In this document: piece after piece, positions 27,797 to 35,559 of the stretch
Position numbering within the stretch: position 1 is the stretch's first letter
Layout: each line of letters begins with the position of its first letter
Assembly (NCBI RefSeq): GCF_003019815.1
Contig: NZ_CP027773.1
Location: 3,866,001 to 3,930,000, forward strand
DNA: 64,000 nucleotides
Direction of reading: 5' to 3'
Source: Variovorax sp. PMC12
Lineage (GTDB): Bacteria; Pseudomonadota; Gammaproteobacteria; Burkholderiales; Burkholderiaceae_C
The notes under the pieces: generated by a model
What the model was told of the DNA's origin: nothing
Databases searched by the model: none
What the model saw: the letters and a program-made list of their open reading frames with translations, nothing else
Program-made: the position numbers and the translations under genes

Positions 27797-27887
27797 AGGC
27801 GAGCATTTTAGGGCGATTCAACCCGCCACGGGGAAAACCCCAGTTTCCATTCCCGCCCGCATCCACAGAATGCGGCCACCGTTTCCG

Positions 27888-27901
27888 AACGAACGTTCGT
27901 T
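27888..27901. promoter_or_regulatory. Perfect 14-bp palindrome AACGAACGTTCGTT upstream of the lipase
   Basis: A perfect 14-base palindrome lies 27 bases before the lipase ATG, in the 228-base gap between metH and the lipase. Its place and symmetry fit an operator of a dimeric regulator, possibly of TetR type. The regulator is unknown. Confidence 0.5.
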
Positions 27902-27928
27902 TTTTCAACCGACGTCAGGGAGTGCCGG

Positions 27929-28942
27929 ATGGCCATGAAGTGGAATGTGGTTCTTTGCTGCGGGCTTGCCGCGGCGACGATGGCGATGACCCCCATGGCC
28001 CGCGCGGCCGCCAGCGGCAGCTCGACGCTGGTGACGGCCCGGGCGGCCTCCGACGAGGCCAGGACCAGATACCCCATCGTGCTGGTCCACGGCCTTCTGG
28101 GCTTCGACAACCTGCTGGGCGTCGACTACTTCTACGGCATTCCCGACAAGCTGGCCGGCGCCGGCGCGCGGGTCTACGTGGCGCAGGTCTCGGGTACCAA
28201 CACCTCGGAGATCCGCGGCGAGCAGCTGCTGCAGGAGCTCAAGACCATCCGCGCGCTGGAAAAGAACCCGACGCTCAAGTTCAACCTGATCGGCCATTCC
28301 CAAGGCGCGCCCACGGTGCGCTATGTGGCGGCGGTGGCGCCCGACATGGTGGCGTCGGTCACCTCGGTGGGCGGCGCGAACGGCGGCTCCAAGGTGGCCG
28401 ACCTGCTCGCCAGGCTGCCCGAGGGCGGCATCGCGCAAGGCGTGGTCGTCAAGGCCGTGGGGCTGCTGACCAGCGTGATCGGCTTCCTCTCGGGCAAGGA
28501 CCCGAGCCAGCTGCCGGAAGTCCCGCTGAACGCGCTGGCCTCGCTGACCACGGCCGGTGGCGCGGCCTTCGACGCAAAGTTCCCGCAGGGACGGCCCGCG
28601 CAGGGCTCGTCGTGCAGCGTGAAGAGCGGCGCGGCGGTGGTGAACGGCGTGCGCTACTACTCGTGGTCGGGCGTGTCGACCGGCTTCAGCCTGTTCGACC
28701 CGAGCGACGCGCCGCTGTCGGCGCTGGGCACCCTCGCCTTCTTCGGCGAAGACAACGACGGCCTGCTCGCGACCTGCACCACGCGGCTCGGCACCCACCT
28801 GGGCGACTACCGCCAGAACCACCTCGACGAGGTCAACCAGGTGCTGGGCAACACCTACGGCAGCCAGTTTCCGTACTACGAGAAGAAGGTGCCGGAGATC
28901 TTCAAGGACCAGGCCGCGCGGCTGAAGAGCGCGGGCCTCTGA
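27929..28942 (+). CDS. Secreted triacylglycerol lipase (family I)
   Basis: This is an exported alpha/beta-hydrolase lipase of 337 residues. A Sec signal peptide ends near MARAAA (about residue 28). The oxyanion-loop HGLLG is at 54-58, the nucleophile elbow GHSQG places Ser124, and the catalytic Asp and His are likely in the EDNDGLL and QNHLDEVNQ segments. Two cysteines (SSCSV, TCTTR) probably form the single disulfide of family I lipases. The ATG at 27929 is used; a second at 27935 is possible. The next gene encodes its foldase, so the protein is expected to fold in the periplasm and leave through a type II system. Confidence 0.93.
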   Translation: MAMKWNVVLCCGLAAATMAMTPMARAAASGSSTLVTARAASDEARTRYPIVLVHGLLGFDNLLGVDYFYGIPDKLAGAGARVYVAQVSGTNTSEIRGEQLLQELKTIRALEKNPTLKFNLIGHSQGAPTVRYVAAVAPDMVASVTSVGGANGGSKVADLLARLPEGGIAQGVVVKAVGLLTSVIGFLSGKDPSQLPEVPLNALASLTTAGGAAFDAKFPQGRPAQGSSCSVKSGAAVVNGVRYYSWSGVSTGFSLFDPSDAPLSALGTLAFFGEDNDGLLATCTTRLGTHLGDYRQNHLDEVNQVLGNTYGSQFPYYEKKVPEIFKDQAARLKSAGL

Positions 28943-28952
28943 GGCGCCGGCC

Positions 28953-29894
28953 GTGGGAATGCGGTGGGTGCCCTGGGCGGCGGGCGGCGCGGTGCTGATC
29001 GCGGTCGGCGGCGGCTGGTTCGCGAGCCTTCCCGACGAAGACGGCCCCTTCGCCGCAGAACGCGGGCCTGCCGCGGCGACCACCGCCACGGCAGGCCCCG
29101 AGCCACGACCCGCGCACACCGCAACGGCAGCCGCCGTGCCCGACGCCCTGCTGAACAGCTCGCTCATCTCCATCTTCGACCAGGTGCTGTCCGAGGCGCG
29201 GGCCGACAACAAGGCCGCCTTCATGGCCAAGGCCCCCGCCCTGCTGGCCAAGTACCTGCGCGAGGACTGGCGCGTGCGCGCGCTCGGACTGCTCGAACGC
29301 TATGTCGACATGCAGGAGGCCCTGACCTCCATGCCGCCGCCCGCGCCCGGCGACCCCGCGCAACTGCGCCGGGCCCTGCAGGCGCGCGAGGCGATGCGCC
29401 GGCGCTACTTCGCGCCCGAGGAAATCGAAGGCCTGTTCGGCGACCAGATCCGCCAGGACAACTTCATGGCCGACAAGCTGGAATTGCTCGCCAACACCGC
29501 CCTGACGCCCGAGCAGCGCACCGCTGCCTTGAAGCAAAGCGAGCAGGCATGGCTGTCGCCGGAACAGCGCGAAGCGCGCCGGGAAGCCGTCGCCCATGCC
29601 GACGTGATGCAGCAGACCGCCGCGCTCGAGGCGCGAGGCGCGAGCCCGCAGGAGCGCTTTGCCGCGCGCAGCGAAGCCTACGGCTACGAAGTGGCCCGCA
29701 ACCTCGCGGCGCTCGACCAGGAAAACCAGGACTGGAATGCGCGCCTCGACCGCTACGCGGCGGCGTCCGAAGCCGAACAGGCCCGGTTGCGCGAAACGCT
29801 CTTCAACGAAACCGAGCGCCTGCGCCTGAGCGGCGCGCTGGCGATGCGCTCGGCCGCGGCGCGCAAACCCGTCGCGCCGCCGGGCGGGCAGTAG
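28953..29894 (+). CDS. Lipase-specific foldase (LipB/Lif), divergent
   Basis: The 313-residue protein has one N-terminal membrane helix (about residues 6-24), a variable Ala/Pro-rich linker, then a long all-helical domain rich in Glu, Arg and Ala. This is the layout of lipase foldases, which stay in the inner membrane and fold the lipase in the periplasm. The conserved Lif motif RxxFDY is only partly recognisable as SIFDQVLSEA near residue 73: the F-D pair is kept and the Arg and Tyr are not. The start is GTG at 28953, ten bases after the lipase stop, so the two genes form an operon. The call depends on both layout and position. Confidence 0.82.
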   Translation: MGMRWVPWAAGGAVLIAVGGGWFASLPDEDGPFAAERGPAAATTATAGPEPRPAHTATAAAVPDALLNSSLISIFDQVLSEARADNKAAFMAKAPALLAKYLREDWRVRALGLLERYVDMQEALTSMPPPAPGDPAQLRRALQAREAMRRRYFAPEEIEGLFGDQIRQDNFMADKLELLANTALTPEQRTAALKQSEQAWLSPEQREARREAVAHADVMQQTAALEARGASPQERFAARSEAYGYEVARNLAALDQENQDWNARLDRYAAASEAEQARLRETLFNETERLRLSGALAMRSAAARKPVAPPGGQ

Positions 29895-29906
29895 GCACCT
29901 GGCGCC

Positions 29907-30344
29907 TCAGGCCGGCTGCGCCTCGCCCATCGCCGAGGCCGGCAGGCCGAAGATGCGGTCGAAGGCCCAGTTGAAGACGAAGGTGTAGACCAGGAAGAAC
30001 ACCACCAGCCCCAGGTCCATCACCAGCGCCTGCCAGAGCGACACGCCCAGGCCCCAGGCGAACATCGGCACCAGGAACGCGACCAGCCCGCCCTCGAAGC
30101 CGATGGCATGGGCGATGCGGCGGCGCACGCTGCGCCCGCGCACCGCCTGGCGCGACTCCCAGCGCTCGAACAAGGCGTTGAAAGCCAGGTTCCAGAGCAC
30201 CGCGATCACCGATGCAGCCACCGCCAGCGCGCCGGAATGGCCCAGGCCGGCGTCGGTCATCAATGCCAGGCCGGCGCTGGCGGCGACGATGGCGATCCCT
30301 TCGTAAAGGGAGATGTAGACAACACGACGGCGAAGCCCCTGCAT
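29907..30344 (-). CDS. PACE-family multidrug/biocide efflux transporter
   Basis: The 145-residue protein has four membrane helices arranged as two repeats of the bacterial transmembrane pair domain: RVVYISLYEG near residue 7 and IAHAIGFEGG near 77, each followed by an Asn- or Phe-rich second helix (WNLAFNALFERWE, FNWAFDRIFG). This is the PACE family, whose founder AceI exports chlorhexidine. The gene is divergent from a LysR regulator, which matches the aceR-aceI arrangement. The ATG is at 30344. The drug range is unknown. Confidence 0.92.
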   Translation of the reverse strand: MQGLRRRVVYISLYEGIAIVAASAGLALMTDAGLGHSGALAVAASVIAVLWNLAFNALFERWESRQAVRGRSVRRRIAHAIGFEGGLVAFLVPMFAWGLGVSLWQALVMDLGLVVFFLVYTFVFNWAFDRIFGLPASAMGEAQPA

Positions 30345-30410
30345 GATTTTTCCTCTTGCGTTCTGGATGAATGAAATGCGATAGGTGGACTTTATGTGTC
30401 TCTTGCTGAT

Positions 30411-30427
30411 ATAAAAAGTTAACTTAT
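30411..30427. promoter_or_regulatory. LysR-type box ATAA-N9-TTAT in the PACE/lysR intergenic region
   Basis: An inverted repeat with the T-N11-A pattern of LysR sites, centred on the 10-base palindrome AAGTTAACTT (30416-30425), lies between the divergent genes in a notably AT-rich stretch. It is the likely site of the adjacent LysR regulator. Confidence 0.55.
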
Positions 30428-30466
30428 TTCAGTTTTACTGATAGATCGACCCGAAAGCGCAAGCCA

Positions 30467-31396
30467 ATGGCCTTCACCAGCGAGAACGTCGAAGTCTTCC
30501 TGGCCGTGATCGACCACGGCTCCTTTTCGGCGGCGGCCCGTGCGCTGCGCCGGGTGCCTTCGGCCGTGAGCATGGCCATCGCCAACCTCGAAGCCGAGCT
30601 CGATCTGCCGCTGTTCGACCGCAAGGGCCGCGAGCCCCAGCCCACCGCCGCCGCGCGCTCGCTGGAGCCGCAGGCGCGCATGCTGGCGACCCAGCTCAAG
30701 CAGTTGCAGGTGCAGGCCCTCGCGCTGACCCAGGGCCTGGAAGACCGGCTCACGCTGGCCATCGCACCCGAGCTGCTGGCCGCGCCGTGGAGCGGCCCGC
30801 TGGCCACGCTGGCGCAGGAATACCCGCTGCTGCAGGTCGAGGTGCTGGCCGCTCCGCAGGCCGATGCGCTCGAACTGCTGCACAGCGGCCGCGCGCAACT
30901 GGCGCTGGTGTTCGAGCGCCCCAGCCTCGACGGCCGGGAAGGCTTCCAGGAAGTCGGCAGCGACCTCATGGTGGCGGTGATGGCGCCCGACCACCCGGTG
31001 CTGCTCGCCGCCCCCGGCGGCAAGCTGCGCGAGGACCACCTGACGAACACACGGCAGATCGTCGTCGCCGGGCGCGACCTTGCCACCAGCGACCCACGCT
31101 TCGTGTTCGCCCGCCATGTCTGGCGCACCGACAACGCGCTGGCCGCGCTGAGCCTGATCACCGCCGGGCTGGGCTGGGGCTGGCTGCAGCGCAACTTCGC
31201 GCGGCCTCACGTGGCGGCAGGCGCGCTGGTGGAAATTCCGTTCGAAAACCTCAGCAACGGGCTCGACCTGTGGGTCGACGTGGTGTGGTCACGCGAGCGC
31301 CCGCTCGGCCTGGGGGCGCAGCGCTTCGTGTCGCTGATCGGGCGGGATCGCCGGCCCCCCGGCGAATGCGGGCCCAAGACCGGCGGCGAAGGATGA
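30467..31396 (+). CDS. LysR-family regulator, probable controller of the PACE pump
   Basis: The 309-residue protein has the LysR winged helix at residues 1-62 (VEVFLAVIDHGSFSAAARAL, then PSAVSMAIANLE) and a type 2 periplasmic-binding-like effector domain after about residue 90. It is transcribed away from the PACE gene, 122 bases apart, with a LysR-like box between. By analogy with AceR it probably activates the pump gene in response to a cationic compound. The C-terminal 20 residues are polar and not conserved. Confidence 0.93.
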   Translation: MAFTSENVEVFLAVIDHGSFSAAARALRRVPSAVSMAIANLEAELDLPLFDRKGREPQPTAAARSLEPQARMLATQLKQLQVQALALTQGLEDRLTLAIAPELLAAPWSGPLATLAQEYPLLQVEVLAAPQADALELLHSGRAQLALVFERPSLDGREGFQEVGSDLMVAVMAPDHPVLLAAPGGKLREDHLTNTRQIVVAGRDLATSDPRFVFARHVWRTDNALAALSLITAGLGWGWLQRNFARPHVAAGALVEIPFENLSNGLDLWVDVVWSRERPLGLGAQRFVSLIGRDRRPPGECGPKTGGEG

Positions 31397-31403
31397 CGGC
31401 CGG

Positions 31404-32084
31404 TCAGGGCCGGTGTCCACCGCCCCCGTGGTGTCCGCCACCGCCGTGGTGCCAACCGCCGCCACCGCCTGGATGCGGCATGCCGGGAGGCGGCCCGGGC
31501 CGGAACCCCGGATGCGGCCGCGGCGGCCGGAAGCCGGGGTCGACCGGAGGCCGGATGCCGGGCGGGGGCGGTGGACGCACGCCCGGCCCCGGCGGCCGGA
31601 AGCCCGGTCCCGGCCAGGGACGCGGCTGCCATCCCGGCCGGCTCGGCGGCGGTGGCTGCCAGCCGGCCACCGGCGGCGGCGGCCTGCCGCCCCACCAGCG
31701 CCGGTCGCCGTACCACGGCCGGTCGCGGTAATAGTTGCCCCAGTAGCTGCCGATCGCGAAGCCGACGATCGGCACGCCGATCACCGCGCCGTAGGTGGCC
31801 AGCGGCACGCGCTGCTCCTGGTAGGCGTAGTCGAGGTTGCGCGCCCAGACCCAGCCGCGCCCGCCGTCTGGCAGCAGCACGTCGCACCAGCCGTAGCCGC
31901 TGGTGCAGCCCACCACATCGAGCGGCTGACCGGGCGCCAGGCGCGCCACCAGCGGATAGTCGCCCGACGGGCCAGCCCGCAGGTTCACGGCGCCGCGCGT
32001 GAAGGCCTGCTGCGCCGCCGCCGAAAGCGGCAGCAGCAGGGCGACCGCGGCGATGCCGCCCCAGCGTCGTGGGAATGAGTTCAT
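31404..32084 (-). CDS. Exported SH3-domain protein with Pro/Gly/His-rich tail
   Basis: The 226-residue protein starts with a signal peptide ending near AAAQQ (residue 26). Residues about 28-85 form a bacterial SH3 (SH3_3) domain with the NLRAGPSGDYPLV start and the GRGWVWARNL end. A short hydrophobic Gly-rich stretch follows. From about residue 125 the chain is almost only Pro, Gly, Arg and Trp, and it finishes in repeated GGGGHH-type units. The ATG at 32084 has an AAGGAG ribosome site; the frame continues upstream without a signal peptide. The SH3 part suggests cell-wall or peptide binding and the His-rich end could bind metal. The function is not known. Confidence 0.8.
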   Translation of the reverse strand: MNSFPRRWGGIAAVALLLPLSAAAQQAFTRGAVNLRAGPSGDYPLVARLAPGQPLDVVGCTSGYGWCDVLLPDGGRGWVWARNLDYAYQEQRVPLATYGAVIGVPIVGFAIGSYWGNYYRDRPWYGDRRWWGGRPPPPVAGWQPPPPSRPGWQPRPWPGPGFRPPGPGVRPPPPPGIRPPVDPGFRPPRPHPGFRPGPPPGMPHPGGGGGWHHGGGGHHGGGGHRP

Positions 32085-32153
32085 GGCAAGGCTCCTTGGG
32101 CCCAGCCTATGCCGGGACCCCCAGCCCGTCAATCAGCGCGGGGCCGATTCAGC

Positions 32154-32242
32154 GAACACCGAGGAACCGGCTCAGCCGGGCCTCAGGTGTTGCCCCCGGC
32201 ACGGCGAAGGCGCAGCGACACGAAGTGCGCGAAGCCTGGGGG
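32154..32242 (-). repeat. Dispersed post-stop repeat, copy C
   Basis: It contains AACACCGAGGAACCGGCTC, AGCCGGGCC and the core GCAGCGACACGAAGTGCGCG with CCTGGGGG, matching copies A and B in the same orientation. The CCGGCT/AGCCGG hairpin is intact. It starts ten bases after the stop of the homocysteine-methyltransferase module (minus strand). Confidence 0.75.
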
Positions 32243-32251
32243 CGAGCCTCT

Positions 32252-33304
32252 TTATGCTGCTTCGCGGTAGAAGCCCGCGCTGTGGGCGCCCAGCGCACGC
32301 CCCGGCATCGGTGCCACGGCCTGGCCGATGGCGGCGATGTGGTCCGGCGTGGTGCCGCAGCAGCCGCCCACGATGTTCACCAGCCCCTCGGCCGCGAACT
32401 CGTGCAGCAGGCGCGATGTGACGTCCGGCGTCTCGTCGAAACCCGTGTCGCTCATCGGGTTGGGCAGGCCGGCGTTCGGGTAGCAGCTGATGAAGGTGTC
32501 GCCGGCCACGCGCGCCAGCTCCTGGATGTACGGGCGCATCAGCGCAGCGCCCAGCGCGCAGTTCAGGCCGATGGCCAGCGGCTGCGCATGGCGCACGCTG
32601 TGCCAGAAGGCGGTGACAGTCTGGCCGCTCAGGATGCGGCCCGAGGCGTCGGTCACCGTGCCGCTGATGATCAGCGGCAGGCGGTTGCCGCTGTTGTCGA
32701 AATACTCGTCCACCGCGAACAGCGCGGCCTTGGCGTTGAGCGTGTCGAAGATGGTCTCGACCAGGATCACGTCGGCGCCGCCCTCGACCAGCGCTTCGGT
32801 CTGCTCGTAGTAGGCCGCGCGCAGCTCCTCGAAATTGACGTTGCGCGCGCCCGGGTCGTTCACGTCGGGGCTGATGCTCGCCGTCTTGGGCGTCGGGCCG
32901 AGGGCGCCGGCCACGAAGCGCGGCTTGTCCGGCGTACTGAACTTGTCGCAGGCCGCGCGCGCCAGCCGGGCGGATTCCAGGTTCATCTCGCGCGCCAGGT
33001 GGGCCATCTTGTAGTCCTCCTGCGCGATGGTGGTCGCGCCGAAGGTGTTGGTCTCGATCAGGTCGGCGCCGGCCGCGAGGTAACCCTCGTGGATGTCACG
33101 GATCACGTCGGGCCGCGTGAGCGACAGCAGTTCGTTGTTGCCCTTGACGTCGCGATCGAAGTCCTTGAAGCGCTCGCCGCGGTACTGCTCCTCGGTGAGC
33201 TTGAAGCGCTGGATCATCGTGCCCATGGCACCGTCGAGGATGGCGATGCGCTTGGCGAGGATGCCGGGCAGGGCCTGGCCGTGGGTGTAGATGACGGGCT
33301 TCAT
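32252..33304 (-). CDS. Homocysteine-binding module of methionine synthase (split MetH, N-terminal part)
   Basis: The 350-residue protein is a Pfam S-methyl_trans domain. It begins with AILDGAMGTMIQ (about 21-32) and has the three zinc cysteines: Cys249 (GLNCALG), Cys315 and Cys316 (GGCCGTTPDH). It equals the first module of E. coli MetH and lacks all the others. The remaining modules are encoded 4.5 kb away at 24929-27700 on the same strand, so the two proteins should act as one enzyme. The ATG is at 33304. No SAH riboswitch is visible in its 40-base upstream gap, so it is presumably read from the hut side or from a nearby promoter. Confidence 0.93.
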   Translation of the reverse strand: MKPVIYTHGQALPGILAKRIAILDGAMGTMIQRFKLTEEQYRGERFKDFDRDVKGNNELLSLTRPDVIRDIHEGYLAAGADLIETNTFGATTIAQEDYKMAHLAREMNLESARLARAACDKFSTPDKPRFVAGALGPTPKTASISPDVNDPGARNVNFEELRAAYYEQTEALVEGGADVILVETIFDTLNAKAALFAVDEYFDNSGNRLPLIISGTVTDASGRILSGQTVTAFWHSVRHAQPLAIGLNCALGAALMRPYIQELARVAGDTFISCYPNAGLPNPMSDTGFDETPDVTSRLLHEFAAEGLVNIVGGCCGTTPDHIAAIGQAVAPMPGRALGAHSAGFYREAA

Positions 33305-33344
33305 AGCCTCCGATTGTAGAAAGCGGGCCCGCCCCTGGCGGGCG

Positions 33345-34169
33345 TCAGCCCTTTCGGCGGCTCTCCACGAAATCCAGCACCGCCTCGATCATGCGCCGCA
33401 CATGCGGCTGCACGCCTGCCGCCACCTCGGGCAGGTAGTCGAACGGCAGCTTCTCCTGCATGTAGCTCGACTGCGTCATCTCCAGCTGCACCGCGTGCAC
33501 GTTCTGCGCCGGGTTGCCGTAGTTGCGCGTGATGTAGCCGCCGGTGAAGCGGCCGTTGAGCACGCCCGTGTAGCCGGTGGCGCTTTCGGCGATGCCCAGC
33601 AGCGTCTGCGCCAGCGCCGGATCGCAGCTGACGCCCTTGCCGGTGCCCAGGTTCAGGTCGGGCAGCTTGCCTTCGAAGAAACGCGGCAGCACCGAGCGGA
33701 TCGAGTGGGCGTCCCACAGCGCGGCCACGCCGTGCTGCGCGCGGATGCGGGCGAGTTCTTCGGCCAGCTTGGCGTGATAGGGCTGCCAGATGGCGTCGCG
33801 GCGCTCGGCGGTTTCCTCGTCGCCCGGCAGGTCGCGGGGGTCGGCATACACCGGCGTGTCGTCGAAGGTGTCGACCGGGCACAAGCCGGTGACGCTCTGG
33901 CCGGGATACAGGCTCGCGCCGTCCGGCGGACGGTTCAGGTCGATCACGTAGCGCGAGTGCGTGGCCACGAGCACCGAGGCGCCGAGTTCATCGGCAAAGT
34001 CGTAGAGCCGTTCGAGGTGCCAGTCGGTGTCGGGCACGTGGCGCGCTTCTTCCGTGAAGCGCTCGGCAAGCGCCGGCGGCACGTGCGTGCCGACGTGGGG
34101 CATCGAAATGAGCAGCGCTCGCGTGCCCTGGCGAAAACGGAATGGCGGTTCGGCGGTGGTGAAGGCCAT
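33345..34169 (-). CDS. hutG: N-formylglutamate deformylase HutG
   Basis: HutG ends the histidine pathway by hydrolysing N-formylglutamate to glutamate and formate. The 274-residue protein has the family's MPHVGTHVPP motif near residue 23, ATHSRYVIDLNRPPDG, and the catalytic-site region WDAHSIRSVLPRFFEGKLPD. The ATG at 34169 is seven bases from the hutF stop; the longer open frame upstream is read-through of another frame. It is the last gene of the hut run. Confidence 0.95.
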   Translation of the reverse strand: MAFTTAEPPFRFRQGTRALLISMPHVGTHVPPALAERFTEEARHVPDTDWHLERLYDFADELGASVLVATHSRYVIDLNRPPDGASLYPGQSVTGLCPVDTFDDTPVYADPRDLPGDEETAERRDAIWQPYHAKLAEELARIRAQHGVAALWDAHSIRSVLPRFFEGKLPDLNLGTGKGVSCDPALAQTLLGIAESATGYTGVLNGRFTGGYITRNYGNPAQNVHAVQLEMTQSSYMQEKLPFDYLPEVAAGVQPHVRRMIEAVLDFVESRRKG

Positions 34170-34176
34170 GGTGGGG

Positions 34177-35559
34177 TCAATCCTTGAGTAGTTGGGTGCG
34201 CGCGGCCACGAAGGCGGCCGCGGCTTCGTCGTGCAGCGCGTGGCGGCCGGCCGACACGCGCGGGCGGCCCGCCACCCAGACGCTGTCGATGGCCGAGGTG
34301 CGGTGGCTCGCGAAGACGTGGGCCGAGAGCATATCGGGCGCCGGCAGTCCCTGCAGCGCGAGGTGCGACGCGTCGAGCACGGCGAAGTCGGCCTGCTGCC
34401 CCGCCGCAAGTCCGCCGACCGCGCGGCCCGCGGCCTGCGCGCCGCCCTCCACTGCCTCGATCGTGAGCGCGGTCGCGACATGCGGCTGCGCCGCGCTGGC
34501 GCCGACGTTGCGCTGGCGCCTGGCCAGGCGCTGGCTGTATTCGAGCATCAGCAGCTCTTCGGCCGCGTTCACGCTGGCGTGGCTGTCCGAGCCCACGCCC
34601 CATGCGCCGCCGTGGCTGCGCCACTTGGCGAAGTCGAAGATGCCGTCGCCCAAGTTGGCTTCGGTCGTCGGGCACAGGCCCGCGACCGCGCCGCTGCGGG
34701 CTGCGTATTCGTACTCCGCGTCGTTCATGTGCGTGGCGTGCACCAGGCACCAGCGCGCATCGACCGGCGCGTGGTCGAGCAGCCACTCGACCGGGCGCAG
34801 GCCGCTCCAGGCCACGCAGTCGTCCACTTCCTTCGTCTGCTCGGCGATGTGGATGTGGATGGGCGCGGTGCGGTCGATGGCTTCGAGCCCCGCGATCGCA
34901 TCGCGCAGGCCTTCGGGCGGCACGGCGCGCAGCGAGTGCGGCGCGAGGCCGAGGCGCGCGCCCTGCGCGTCGCAAGCCGGCTTGAGCGCTTCGAGCAGGC
35001 GCAGCATCGAATCGGTCGAGCGGATGAAGCGGCGCTGCCCCTCGGTGGGCGGCAGGTCGCCGAAGCCGCCGGTCTGGTAGAGCACGGGCAGCAGCGTGAA
35101 GCCGATGCCGGCCTTCTTCGCCGCGCGCAGCAGGGCCAGGCTCAGCGTGGCGTCGCCGGCATACGGGCGGCCGTCCACGTCGTGGTGCACGTACTGGAAC
35201 TCGCACACGCTGGTGTAGCCCGCTTCGAGCATCTCGGCGTAGAGCCAGGTGGCGATGGCTTCCATGTGCTGCGGGCCGAGGCGCGCGGCAAAGCGGTACA
35301 TCAGCGTGCGCCAGCTCCAGAAGCTGTCCTGCTGCTCGGCGCGGTGCTCGGTGAGGCCGGCAAAGGCGCGCTGGAAGGCGTGCGAATGCAGGTTGGGCAT
35401 GCCGGGGATCAGGGGGCCGGTGGCGGCTTGCGTGTCCGCCGGATGTTGCGCACCGGACTGAACCTGCGTGAGCTGGCCCGCATCGTTCCACGCCAGCAGG
35501 ACGTTCCTGGCCCAGCCTTCGGGCAGCAGCGCGTCGGCCGCGAAAAGAGTGTGTGTCAT
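34177..35559 (-). CDS. hutF: Formimidoylglutamate deiminase HutF
   Basis: HutF converts N-formimidoylglutamate to N-formylglutamate and ammonia, which defines the five-step histidine route used with HutG. The 460-residue amidohydrolase has the NLHSHAFQRAFAG metal motif near residue 53, the APHSLRAV segment, HIHIAEQTKEVDDC for the central ligands, and GLCPTTEANLGDG near the end of the barrel. The ATG at 35559 overlaps the hutI stop in ATGA. Confidence 0.95.
   Translation of the reverse strand: MTHTLFAADALLPEGWARNVLLAWNDAGQLTQVQSGAQHPADTQAATGPLIPGMPNLHSHAFQRAFAGLTEHRAEQQDSFWSWRTLMYRFAARLGPQHMEAIATWLYAEMLEAGYTSVCEFQYVHHDVDGRPYAGDATLSLALLRAAKKAGIGFTLLPVLYQTGGFGDLPPTEGQRRFIRSTDSMLRLLEALKPACDAQGARLGLAPHSLRAVPPEGLRDAIAGLEAIDRTAPIHIHIAEQTKEVDDCVAWSGLRPVEWLLDHAPVDARWCLVHATHMNDAEYEYAARSGAVAGLCPTTEANLGDGIFDFAKWRSHGGAWGVGSDSHASVNAAEELLMLEYSQRLARRQRNVGASAAQPHVATALTIEAVEGGAQAAGRAVGGLAAGQQADFAVLDASHLALQGLPAPDMLSAHVFASHRTSAIDSVWVAGRPRVSAGRHALHDEAAAAFVAARTQLLKD

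Noticed and set aside
33305..33344. A second SAH riboswitch before the homocysteine-binding module
   Set aside because: The 40-base gap is too short and lacks the GGAGCG and CAGGCT words of the aptamer.
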